Source of the DNA: Tetradesmus obliquus
Lineage: Eukaryota; Chlorophyta; Chlorophyceae; Sphaeropleales; Scenedesmaceae
DNA: 64,000 nucleotides
Reading direction: 5' to 3'
Assembly: GCA_030272155.1 (NCBI GenBank)
Contig: CP126207.1
Location: forward strand, 2,542,001 to 2,606,000
Shown here: one piece after another, positions 47,049 through 61,772 of the stretch
Numbering within the stretch: position 1 is the stretch's first letter
How the letters are laid out: the number at the start of each line of letters is the position of its first letter
Made by a program: the position numbers and the translations under genes
The notes under the pieces: generated by a model
What the model saw: only the letters and a program-made list of their open reading frames with translations
The model's database searches: none
Told to the model about the DNA's origin: nothing

Positions 47049-47943
47049 CTATGACTGGTGTGCTGACCATCGACTCCCTGGGCGGCGACTTCCCCATGCT
47101 TGCCGGTGAGCTGATGAACATCATCGTGTTATATAACATGTCACATTGCTGGAATAACATTTAGCAGCCTTAGTAGCTCTAGTAGTTTGTCTGTGTGATC
47201 CTCGGACAGAGAACCGGCCACCGTTCACGCCAAGCACAGCGAATTGAGAGATGCAGCCACTTACCGACACTACCTGCTGCTGCTGCTGCTGCCTGCTGCC
47301 GCTGCTGCAGGCAACGTGGTTGCAATTGGTTTCAGCGGTCTGCTGTGCGTGGTCATCTCGCTGCTGAAGCCTCAGAACTACGACTGGGCGCTCATGAAGG
47401 AGATCCCCACCATTGAGGACGACTCCAACGCCATGATGGATGACGTGAGTGTAACTTTTGTGTTATTCTTATGTCACATCCGTCACAATGGATGTAACAC
47501 ATACGCACACTGTACAATACCTCCAAGCGTACTGCGCCGCCCTGATCTGCTGACAAGATCCATCCACACGCTTCCCTGTCGCTGACCCAAAACCCTGCCC
47601 CTGCTGTCCCTCTCTCAACCCCTGAACCCTGCAGACCGACACCGCGGCCCTAAACCGCGCGATCAAGTGGACCTGGCTGACGGGCGGCGTGCTGACGCTG
47701 GTCCTGGTCGTTGCGTGGCCGCTGCTGGCGCTGCCAGCTGGCGTTTTCAGCAAGGCCTATTTCACTATGTGGATTATTATCGCGCTCACTTGGGGTTTTG
47801 CGGCCATGTGTGTGTGCCTGTTTCTGCCCTGGTGGGAGAGCCGCCGCCACATCAAGAAGATCTTCAAGGGTGTGATCTCAGGGTCAGTGTTCCGGGCCAG
47901 GCCTGCGCAGGCCCAGCTGGCGAGCCCCATGACCAAGGGCTGA
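40704..47943 (+). CDS. DUR3: DUR3-type urea/proton (or sodium) symporter
   Basis: Sixteen exons: 40704-40848, 41329-41457, 41797-41883, 42102-42193, 42524-42638, 42837-42941, 43334-43431, 43951-44043, 44374-44538, 45555-45630, 45972-46074, 46259-46397, 46671-46811, 47048-47105, 47311-47444, 47635-47943. The sum is 1989 nt, giving 662 aa, close to plant DUR3 (~690). The protein belongs to the sodium:solute symporter family and imports urea at the plasma membrane. Diagnostic stretches are [97 protein letters not shown] and [20 protein letters not shown]. About 14-15 hydrophobic segments are visible. Most introns end in (CTG)nCAG. Echoes flank exons 4, 7, 9, 10, 12 and 13. A plus-strand TGTAA at 48568-48572 may mark the transcript end. 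In algae DUR3 is usually induced by nitrogen limitation; nothing in the promoter proves that here. Confidence 0.95.
42225..42365 (+). repeat. Two donor-side echoes of DUR3 exon 4
   Basis: [20 protein letters not shown] plus IVQ and a GTGATT donor lies at 42229-42296. A short internally deleted copy lies at 42330-42362. The parent is 42102-42193. Confidence 0.85.
43213..43555 (+). repeat. Echoes on both sides of DUR3 exon 7
   Basis: An acceptor-side copy at 43217-43275 ([18 protein letters not shown] and stop) precedes the parent at 43334-43431. A donor-side copy at 43480-43551 follows ([17 protein letters not shown]), with a frame-breaking change at its start. Confidence 0.85.
44255..45135 (+). 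repeat. Echoes of DUR3 exon 9: one acceptor-side, three donor-side
   Basis: At 44257-44335 an acceptor-side copy ([20 protein letters not shown] plus AKPSTDW) precedes the parent 44374-44538. Donor-side copies ([20 protein letters not shown], then GLAARAM|GT) lie at about 44650-44729, 44838-44937 and 45028-45133, period about 200 bp. The last is the best preserved and keeps [13 protein letters not shown]. Confidence 0.9.
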
Positions 47944-47961
47944 AGGGTTTGGGGGTTGGCA

Positions 47962-48000
47962 GGGTCGCTAAACCCTAAATGTCAGGGTTTAGGGTTTAGG
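47962..48000 (+). repeat. Interstitial telomere-like motifs, first cluster
   Basis: CTAAACCCTAAATG followed about 8 nt on by AGGGTTTAGGGTTTAGGG, so the two strands of the plant-type TTTAGGG repeat meet head to head within 40 bp. A related cluster at about 49110-49145 contains ACCCTAAAACCCTAAAACC, the TTTTAGGG variant known from Chlamydomonas. Confidence 0.7.
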
Positions 48001-49206
48001 GAGGCTAGCAGCTGCCCAAAAGCCTAGGACCAGGGTTTTGAAGTGACAGGGTTTAGGCTGCTGCCGTGTCACGGAGCCCAAACCAAGCACTTGGGTGCTG
48101 CTGCAGGGACTGAACAGCAGCAGATGTGAGTGTGTGGCGCTGTATGTATGTCTGTGTGTGTGATGGCTGCAATTTGATGGATTTGCAGGCGACTGCGTGT
48201 GTGCTTGGGGCAATGCTAGGGGGTGTACAAAAGCTCAGATTGCTGTATGCAGAAGGGAGTGATTGCCACAGTTGAGTGAGGAGGCACAAGGGGCTTGCAT
48301 TTCCCTGTGCCCACTATTTTCATTTTGCTACTGGATCAATTTGCTACTGGATTAATGCTCTGCCTGTGATGCTGCATCTTAATGACTATGGGAGCCACTC
48401 TGGACTGTTTTCTGGCCACTTTTCTAGGGTTTGCGGTGTATATGGTCGAGGATTAGGGTGAGGCTAAAGTCTTGCCCTAAACCTGAACCTTACACCTGAA
48501 TCCTTCAGGGCTGCTTTCTGGCTGACTGACTGGCTCCAACAGTTGATGCACTGCCGCCATGGTCGATTGTAATTGTGCTGTCAGCTTTGATTGCTTCAAA
48601 GTATGCCATGCACAGCTGTATGGTATTTGTACCCAGGAAAACAATGCACAGAAGCATGCACACATGTGGATGGCTGCCGTAACAGCAACCGGCATGTAGT
48701 TCTGAGGGCTTTTTGCATGTTGCATGCAGGGAGTGGCATCGGTTTAGGGCTTGGTTGTAAAACCTAAACCCTTCTTGCATCACGCATGCAGGGAGTGGCA
48801 TTATCGTCCAGTTGTGTGCTGCATAGCAATGCAGCTGCGGCTGACTCTGCTGTTACTGCTGTTCCAATCTCTGTCTCTCTGGCACAAGCATACACAGGCT
48901 GTGTCTTGTGTAAGAGGCTTGGGAGCAGCTAGTCGACTACCATTGCACGCACTATTGCATTTGATTCGGCGCCAGAAACCTAGCCCTCTCTTTGTGCATT
49001 GTGAGGCTCGTGTTGCAGCAGCAGCAGCACACAGCTGTGCGTCCGCAACTTGCAGGCGCAGATGGTGTGTGCAGATGGCTTTAGGGTTTTGGTGTTTTGT
49101 TTCGGTGTTAACCCTACCCATAACCCTAAAACCCTAAAACCTCAGATGGCACATGGTGTGTGCAGAGGGCTTTGATTGCAGTCAGCAGAGCGACTTGATG
49201 CGTGGG

Positions 49207-49400
49207 GTGCATGCATCAGCATGTGAGGTGCATGCATCAGCATGTGAGGTGCATGCATCAGCATGTCAGGTGCATGCATCAGCATGTCAGGTGCATGCAT
49301 CAGCATGTCAGGTGCATGCATCAGCATGTCAGGTGCATGCATCAGCATGTGAGGTGCATGCATCAGCATGTGAGGTGCATGCGCCGTCAACATGTGCGGT
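49207..49400 (+). repeat. 21-bp minisatellite
   Basis: About nine tandem units of GTGCATGCATCAGCATGTGA plus G, with a GTCAG/GTGAG variant that groups into blocks. The unit length is a multiple of three, so all frames stay open, giving MHQHVRC or HASACQV peptides. The array contains the palindrome TGCATGCA in every unit. A looser region with variant units continues to about 49530. Confidence 0.9.
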
Positions 49401-49734
49401 GTATGCATTGACATGTGTGGTGCTTGCATCAACCAGCATGTGTGGTGCTTGCATGTGAGGTGCATGCATGTGAAATGCATGCATCGGCATGTGCGTTGTA
49501 TGCGTCACCAACATGTGAGGTGCATGCAGTACCACCCGCTGCTAAAGTTGCAGCAGCAGCAGTGTCTGCAGCGAGCAGCAGAGAATCAACCCTAAAATCA
49601 GGCAGTGAGCAGCAGTGCGCGTGTGAGGAGGAGGATGTATTAGGAAACACACACCACGCAGCTGAGTGTGCAACGTAATCACGATTTGTGTGATACTTGA
49701 CGTAACCACACCCTTTATGGCGTGCGCTCTTAAG

Positions 49735-49985
49735 CTGCTGTGCACGGGGCTCCTTTGCACAGCAGCAAAAGCAGGCACGTGCATATCTGCACCTGGATTG
49801 TGAGAGGAAACCCGTATTAGGAGTGTGCACATTTGGTATATGGTGCTTCACAAACTTTCAGGCTGTTTTGCACAGGCTCCTTTGCAAAGCAGCAAGCAGG
49901 CACGTGCATATCTGCACCTGGGCTTCTGGAGAAACCCGTATTAGGAGTGTGCACGGATGGTTTTGGTGCTTCACATACTGCATGA
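49735..49985 (+). repeat. ~125-bp tandem duplication
   Basis: Two copies (about 49738-49850 and 49866-49980) sharing GGCACGTGCATATCTGCACC and GAAACCCGTATTAGGAGTGT, about 90% identical by eye. No link to any exon was found. Confidence 0.8.
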
Positions 49986-50620
49986 AGTTTCCATGCATGC
50001 TGTGTGTTGTGTCTGACGTGCTGCTGGCTTTTGATCAGCATGGCCACATGGTATGTAGTAATATTATGCCGTGTATAGGTGTGCAGCATCTCAGAAAGCA
50101 AGGGGCTGTGGCGTATTCCGCTTGCTGTTACTATTACTGTTGCGCGTTGGTAGCATGGATTGCGATGCTGCTGCTCTGGGGCTGCTGGACTGCTGGTTGC
50201 TTGTAGCTCATCGGCTGTCTGGTGGATGCTGTGTGTGCCATACTGTGTTCTGCAAGTCACACTGCACCGCTGGTAAGGGAATCAGCCGCAGCGTGATATG
50301 TTGCTGCAAGTAGCTGCTTGGGGCCGTGCTGTGCATTTGGCGCAGGCCTGCAGGCAGGGTTGTGGGCTGATCACTCCATTATGTTATTAAATTGTGGTAT
50401 GGGGTGTGGCAGCTTGCATGCGCGACGAGGCTGCGGCTCCCCTTATGTATTTTGTCCAATACAGCTGGCATCCCAGCGTGCAAATGCCCGCACCTTGCAC
50501 AGCAAGCTTGCTGCTCTGGCAGCAAGCGGTTTGCTGGTATCAATAACTGATGCATCATATGGGAAGGTTGAAATCTACAAAGATGTGTAACTTCTGACAA
50601 CACGTATGGTGTATCTCTTG

Positions 50621-50718
50621 TTTCCCCCTATGAGCCTCTCGTTTCCCTCTATGAGCCTCTCGTTGGCTCCTGACTGGGGTTCCCACTCCTCGTTGAGTGG
50701 AGCATGTAATGTAATGTA
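50621..50718 (+). mobile_element. Very short LINE 3' fragment
   Basis: This is the last ~95 bp of the same LINE: the CCCTATGAGCCTCTCGTT segment, the stop, the UTR and an ATGTA-type tail. The CCCTATGAGCCTCTCGTT segment is present twice in tandem (about 50625-50660), unlike in the two longer copies. It lies in the gene-poor stretch between DUR3 and FLU. Confidence 0.8.
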
Positions 50719-51148
50719 TGCATCATTCTGGAAGACAGCAACTTGCTGGGCTCAAATTACACATGCGTGTTCCTGCAGCTGCAAGTATCTGCACGGTCAG
50801 CTGACTCAGTCATTTGAAGTTTATGCATTTAAAATTTGAAGTTGAATGATTTCATGTGTCAGAGGGGCACTGCCCGGCCCGGGCCGGACCACAGACTGTC
50901 AGATGAACTTTATTTGGCTGAGCCAGAACTGGACTCCAGAGCAGCAGCAGCAGCCGGCTGTGGCACAGCAGCAGCAGGCATCTAAAGCTCAGATGTGTGA
51001 TGACAGAGTACGGTCCTTGCACCGGCATTTACACCGCTAGGGACAACCCAACCCCACACTCAACACTTTCCTGCCAGCTGAGCAACACGACACACTGTGT
51101 CCATGATGGATGAAGCAGAGGGAAAAAAGATTAGGCAGAGGAAACAGT

Positions 51149-51467
51149 GCTGCAAGCACCTGCTAGCGCCATGCCAACAGCTGAAGGCACCCGGTGGCAA
51201 CAACACCTGCAACGAGAGGCAACAGCTTTGAGAGACTCCAGATTCTTGTCCGTGTCACAACCGCCCACCCTAAAAAAAAACAGCAAACAAGTACTGCTGC
51301 GCCGTGCTAAATGCTGCTGCTTGCCTCTGCACCCAATACAGCCTCAACCCCAACCTACAGCGCTGCCATGCAGTACCAGCGTCCTTCGGGATGCTGGCTT
51401 TGTCTAGATTCGTCCTTTTACAACCTACAGCGCTGCCACAACAATGCACAGACAGAAAGGTCACACC
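51149..51467 (+). repeat. Dispersed ~320-bp repeat family, second long copy
   Basis: Same family as 38981-39297 (opposite strand). Carries the core CGTCCTTCGGGATGCTGGCT and TTGTCTAGATTCGTCCTTTT, with the sequence CAACCTACAGCGCTGCCA present twice around the core, a possible internal or flanking direct repeat. Confidence 0.7.
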
Positions 51468-51729
51468 AAGAGGTCAATGCCGTCACTGTTGTGTACGTTG
51501 CACACAATGCCAGCCACAGCAGCAGCAACCACAACGAGCCTGTTGTACTTGCTGCAGTGCTGTCTAGCTGCCGCAGGTGCAGCCGCCGCAGTGCCGCAAC
51601 TGGACCTCCATGCACACAATGCCTTGCCAGCCACAGCAGCAGCAGCAGCAACCTCAACGAGCCTGCTGAGTTGTCCGCAGAGCTGAGCCTAGTCCTCCAT
51701 GTGCTGGATGTACCTGCGGCAGCAGCAGC

Positions 51730-51767
<38 letters not shown>

Positions 51768-52026
51768 GTCAGCAACAGAACATGCTTGAGCAGCAGCAGA
51801 ATCAGCAGCAGCAGCAGCAGCAGGTCCATACCAGACAACATGCATGGACAGCAGCAGCGGCAGCAGCCCAACAGTATCACATCAAGCTGTGTGTGACGTT
51901 TTGTCGACGACGCCTGCTGCTTGCAACTCGTCTGCAGGCAAAGAACACGACCTGGGCAACTGCAGAACCTGAAACCTGATCACATTCAGCGCACATAGGA
52001 TGCAGCACGCATCAGATGCAGCACTC

Positions 52027-52600
52027 ACTTGTCACAGAACTCAGCCGCCTTGCTGCAGCAATCCACCTCCAAGCAGCATGCTGCAGCAGGCAATGACACT
52101 CCCTCCTAAACCCTAACACTCGCACTTGGACGCCTGAACCCTTCAGCCATCAACTCACTTGTCATAGAACTCAGCCGCCTTGTCGAAGCGGTCCATCTCT
52201 GTGTAACATAATGAAGCAAGCAGCCATACACCCACACACAGACGTTAAACCCCTGACTGCACAGCCTTTAAAACCCTGGACTCACTTGTCACAGAACTCA
52301 GCCGCCTTGTCGAAGCGGTCCATCTCTGTGTAACAGAATGAAGCGAGCAGCCGCACGCCGACCCCCCCCCCAAAACCCTGACTGCTCAGCTGTGGTAAAA
52401 CCCTGGACTCACTTGTCATAGAACTCAGCCGCCTTGTCGAAGCGGCCCACCTCCAAAGAGCATGCCGAAGCAAGCAGCCATACACCCGCTCACTCCAACA
52501 TCCTTGACTGCTCAGCCTTCAAAACCCTGGACTCACTTGTCGTAAAACTCTGCCGCCTTGTCAAAGCGATCCATCTCAGTGTAGCAGTCTGTCAGCAAGC
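52027..52600 (-). repeat. Five copies of the FLU coding end after the stop
   Basis: The final exon segment (CYTEMDRFDKAAEFYDK and TGA) is repeated on the minus strand at about 52590-52535, 52455-52405, 52330-52280, 52205-52155 and 52075-52025, at roughly 125-bp spacing. AAGTGAGT, which is both the stop and a donor-like motif, is kept in every copy. Confidence 0.85.
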
Positions 52601-52726
52601 AGTTGGTACGCGGATCCCCACAACCCTCTTTTCTTGACCCTAAAACCCCATCGGCGCACATGTCGTGTAATCATCCCCCAAACCTCAACACTCCAACCCT
52701 ACAGCTTAAATCTTTGAACCCTGGAC

Positions 52727-57403
<4,677 letters not shown>

Positions 57404-58547
57404 TCGTTATCTGGTCAAAGTTTCAGCGTTTTGAATTGGAACCGATGCGTGATGCTTCGCAATTGCTGCCTGGTGACGACCCCAACTTTCGAAAGGTGTG
57501 GCAGGGCGGTGATGAAGCAAGATCTCGGGTCAAAACATACAACTGTTCATGTAAACAAACGTATGGTAAGCTAGCTGCAGCGCGTATGCGATGTGACGGG
57601 TTTTTGCAGGGAGACGTGCACCCACGCCCTTGCCAGGCATGTGCATAACCACCTCAGCAGCACCGTGCGTAAGAAAGAATCGAATCATCATCAAAAATTT
57701 GTTTAATACGACAATCAATGTGCTAGTATGCGCTCTCCTGCTGCTGCCTGGCAGCTGTTTCCTTGCAGCAGCACTGCAAGCCTGTGCTGAAGCCATCTGG
57801 GCGTCTGATAGAAACAGCACACAACTTGCTGCCACAGCAAAACACGCCATGCTTGTCTAAACACCTACATACTACAAAAGACGGAGCCAGTGGTGCAAGT
57901 GGTGCCAGTGGCGCAGCATCTGGGCAGCAGGCCATCCACCAGATGCGTTCACATCCACTCCACTGCAGTTGCAGGAGGCTGGCAGGCGCCTAGACAGTCT
58001 TTCTCAAGCAAGCAAACAAGCAAGCAGCTTGGTTAAACCAAGCACGCAAAGAAACTGCCAAGCAAGAAGACTGTGTAGCACACTATGCAGAATGTTAGTT
58101 GGCAGACTCTGTTAGCGGACCAACGGGAACTGAGTTTCGCAACAGCAAGTATGAACTTTCAACCGAATGCATATGAACTGTCAACCGCATGCGCATGCCC
58201 GGGCAAGCAGCAGCGCCGCAGAGCAGAAGCAAAACACAGCATGCTTCCATGCTATATGCAAACTCTCTGTGAACAGCAGCTGCCCTGTGCTTCAAAAGAA
58301 CAACATGTGCATACACCACATAGTACACTGCTACAACCCATCTCCCTTAGGCTTTGCTTGCTTGCCACCTAGCACATAGCAAAGGTCAGCCTCGTGCACC
58401 CGTCCTTTGGGATGCTGGCTTTGTCTAGAATTCGTCCTTTTGCACCCTCTGCATGGTGACTCAGACACTTGAGTCAAGTCGCTCACAGGGCCGTACTGCA
58501 CAGCCCAAGCCCAACTTCCACCATGAACTTCACCTCTCACTGTGAAC
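57404..58547. other. Intergenic between FLU and the ferric reductase
   Basis: Contains the FLU promoter next to 57404 and the 3' flank of the ferric reductase. About 58398-58442 matches the core of the dispersed repeat family. No gene recognised. Confidence 0.5.
58398..58442 (+). repeat. Fragment of the dispersed repeat family
   Basis: CGTCCTTTGGGATGCTGGCT followed by TTGTCTAGAATTCGTCCTTT matches the core of 51149-51467. Only about 45 bp are recognisable. Confidence 0.65.
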
Positions 58548-59345
58548 TTCACAGCTCATGCGTCTTCTGCACGGAGTTCACACTCACACCTCCCGCCTTG
58601 TTCATGTCATCACACAGCAGCTGCACTGACGCCACCAGCGCTGTGGGACCCCTGCCACCCCAAGACACCACCACAGCCCCATCTTCACACTGGGAACTTC
58701 ACAGCTCATGCGTCTTCTGCACGAAGTTCACACTCACACCTCCCGCCTTGTTCATGTCGTCACACAGCAGCTGCACTGACGCAACCAGCGCTGTGGGACC
58801 CATGCCAAACACCTCAAACTGCTGCTGCTGCTGCTTGCTGCTGCTGCTGCTGCTGTTGGCTGGTAGCTGCTGCACAGAAGCAATCCAGCTGCGCACCAGC
58901 TGCTCCAGTGGCGGCCTCCCCACTTCCACCGGGAAGATGCTGGGAATCTCACTGTGAACTCCACTGTGAACTTCAGTGCCAGGGGTGTGAACGTCAGCAT
59001 CACCAGCTGGCAGGTGCAGCTGCCACTGCACTTTGGGTTTGCCTGCTGCTGCTGCTACTGCTGCCCCTGCTGCCTGCAGCTGTGCAAAGCCCATTTTCCC
59101 ACTGTGAACTTCACAGCTCGTGCGTCTTCTGCACTAAGTTCACACTCACACCTCCCGCCTTGTTCATGTCATCACACAGCAGCTGCACTGACGCCACCAG
59201 TGCTGTGGGACCCATGCCACCTAAAGACACCACCACAGCCCATCTTCGCGCTGGGAACTTCACAGCTCATGTGTCTTCTGCACGAAGTTCACACTCACAC
59301 CTCCCGCCTTGCTCATGTCGTCACACAGCAGCTGCACTGACGCCA
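58548..59345 (-). repeat. Four extra copies of the ferric reductase C-terminal codons
   Basis: Minus-strand copies of FGMGPTALVASVQLLCDDMN ... NFVQKTHEL or shortened forms, lying past the stop at 59467-59469: about 59345-59258, 59215-59106, 59090-58699 and 58640-58548. The third copy is long (about 390 bp) and includes PPLEQLVRSW, the polyS/Q linker and the stop. Confidence 0.85.
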
Positions 59346-59466
59346 CCAGCGCTGTGGGACCCATGCCAAACACCTGAAACTGCTGCTGCTGCTGCTGCTT
59401 GCTGCTGCTGCTGCTGCTGCTTTTGCTGCCTGCAGCTGTGCAAAGCCAATTTTCCCACTGCGAACT

Positions 59467-61727
59467 TCACAGCTCATGCGTTTTCTGCACAAAGTTCACG
59501 CTCACACTTCCCGCCTTGTTCATGTCGTCGCACAGCAGCTGCACTGACGCCACCAGCGCTGTAGGACCCATGCCAAACACCTCAAACTGCTGATGCTGCT
59601 GCTGCTGCTGCTTGCTGCTGCTGCTGCTGCTGCTAGATGGCAGCTGCTGCACAGAAGCAATCCAGCTGCGCACCAGCTGCTCCAGTGGCGGCCTCCCAAC
59701 TTCCACCGGGAAGATGCTGGGAACTCCACTGGGAACTCCACCATGAACTCCGCCACCAGGGGTGTGAACTTCAGCGTCACCAGCTGGAAGGTGCAGCTGC
59801 CACTGCATTTTGGGTGTTCCTGCAGCTGCTGCTGCTGGTGGTGCTGCCTGCAGCTCTGCAAAGCCCTTTGCAGCAAGCGCTGCTGCTGCCACTGCTGATG
59901 GCCCCACTGCTGCTGCTGCTGCTGCTGCCGACTCAGCATGCACTCCACCCTCCTCAACAGCAGCAGCAGCAGCGCTCAGCAGAGGCTGCTGCTGCTCGTC
60001 CTTCACACATTGTACCTCACCATTGTGCTGCCTGGTCCCCAGCAGGGTTTTAAGCAGGCAGCCGCTAAACCCTGCAGCCTGGCAGCGCTGAACCGCCAGC
60101 GCGCCCCAGAGCGCCAGGGTTCCGGGCAGCAGGATGGCAGCTGTTATAACTGTTACATAGGCGGCGCCCATCTGGCCTGTTGTCCAAGGTTCTTCTGGCA
60201 GCACTGCGCTGTAGTAGCGCACAAGCAGGATGCCACCAAGCGTGCCTGCAGTAGCATTACAAGTGGCAGCGCATGCGCTTTATGAAATGCAGCAAGCAAA
60301 GGACGTCGTCCGGGGCTCATCTGGCGGCACTGCGCTGTAGTAACGCACGAAAAGGGTGCCCCCAAGCGTGACTGCAGTGCAAGGTCAAAATCCGGGGGAT
60401 GATTCAGATACAATTCAAAAAGGAATAAATGACTGCACAGGCTGAAGCTGCCAAGGCCCACCACAGGACACGACACAGGCACAGCAGAACATCAAATAAA
60501 TAACACCTCACAAACACAAAAAGTGGTACCAAAACAGGCAGAGACACCGATGCAGACATTTCCAGCACCGACAAAACACGCACCTGCGAAAGCAATCACA
60601 TGCAGCAATGACTTGTGCCCTGCATGGCAGAAGAAGCTGCCAAGGCCCACCACAGGATTATCACATACAAACCACAAACACAAAATACCATTGCAAACTC
60701 ATCACCAGCACCAACACCAAACCTATTGGAAAGAACACCTCACAAACACCAGAAATATACATAATAGTTGCGCCAGAATAAACCAAAGTGTGTCGAAAAC
60801 CACCAAGTAGCAGCACCTGCAAAGGCGATGGCGTGCAGAAGTGCCTTGTGCCCCGCCTGGCAGGAAAAGCTGCCACGGCCCACCACGGGGCAAAAACACT
60901 AAAGCCAATAATAAAACCATCACAAAAACACAAAAACCAATTCAAGTAACGCCATAAATAACAGACAAGGATACAATGCACCTGCAAATGCGATGGCGTG
61001 CAGAAGTGCCTTGTGCCCCGCCTGGCAGGAAAAGCTGCCAAGGCCCACCACGGGGCACACCCTAGGCACATCACAAACACCAAAAATCACATCGCACACA
61101 GCACAAACACGAACAAAACACGTTGCACACAGCACAAACACCAAACACACTGGAATAACTACCTCGACACACCAGAACCTTACCAGAACACGTCAGAAAA
61201 CACCGATTTCCAATGAAACACTCACCTGCAAAGGCGATGGCGTGCAGCAGCGCCTTGTGTCCCGCCTGGCAAAAAAAGCTGCCACGGACCACCACAGGGC
61301 AAAAACACTAAAGCCAATAACAAAACCATCACAAAAACACAAAAACCAATTCAAATAACACCATAAATAACAGACAAGGATACAACGCACCTGCAAAGGC
61401 GATGGCGTGCAGCAGCGCCTTGTGTCCCGCCTGGCAGAAGAAGCTGCCAAGGCCCACCACAGGGCACAAACACCAAAGCCAATAACAAAACCATAACAAA
61501 AACACAAATACAATTCAAACCATGTCAGAAAAATAACAGACAGCAAGAATAAACGCACCTGCAAAGGCAATCATGTGCAGCAGTGCTTTGTGCCCTGCCT
61601 GGCAGAAGAAGCTTCCCAGACCCACCACAGGGCACAGGCTGCTGCTGGTGGTCATGAAGCCACCGCTGCTGCTGCTGCTGCTGCTGCTGCCGTTGGGTGC
61701 TGCTGCTGCTGCTGAGTGGCCGGCAGG

Positions 61728-61772
<45 letters not shown>

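Larger units (their letters stand above)
47944..52726. other. Gene-poor stretch between DUR3 and FLU
   Basis: No supportable gene. Contains telomere-like CCCTAAA/TTTAGGG motifs (47960-48000, 49110-49145), a 21-bp minisatellite (49207-49400), a ~125-bp duplication (49740-49980), a LINE tail fragment (50621-50718), a dispersed repeat (51149-51467), a CAG-rich segment (51500-51860) and five FLU exon echoes (52027-52600). Confidence 0.55.

Noticed and set aside
49142-49480. Cys/His-rich repeat protein (MHQHVRC units)
   Set aside because: It is the translation of a 21-bp minisatellite, which stays open in several frames on both strands.
51311-51979. A 222-residue Gln/Ala-rich frame
   Set aside because: It runs through the dispersed repeat and then a CAG-rich stretch, has no family match, and shows no splice or start context.
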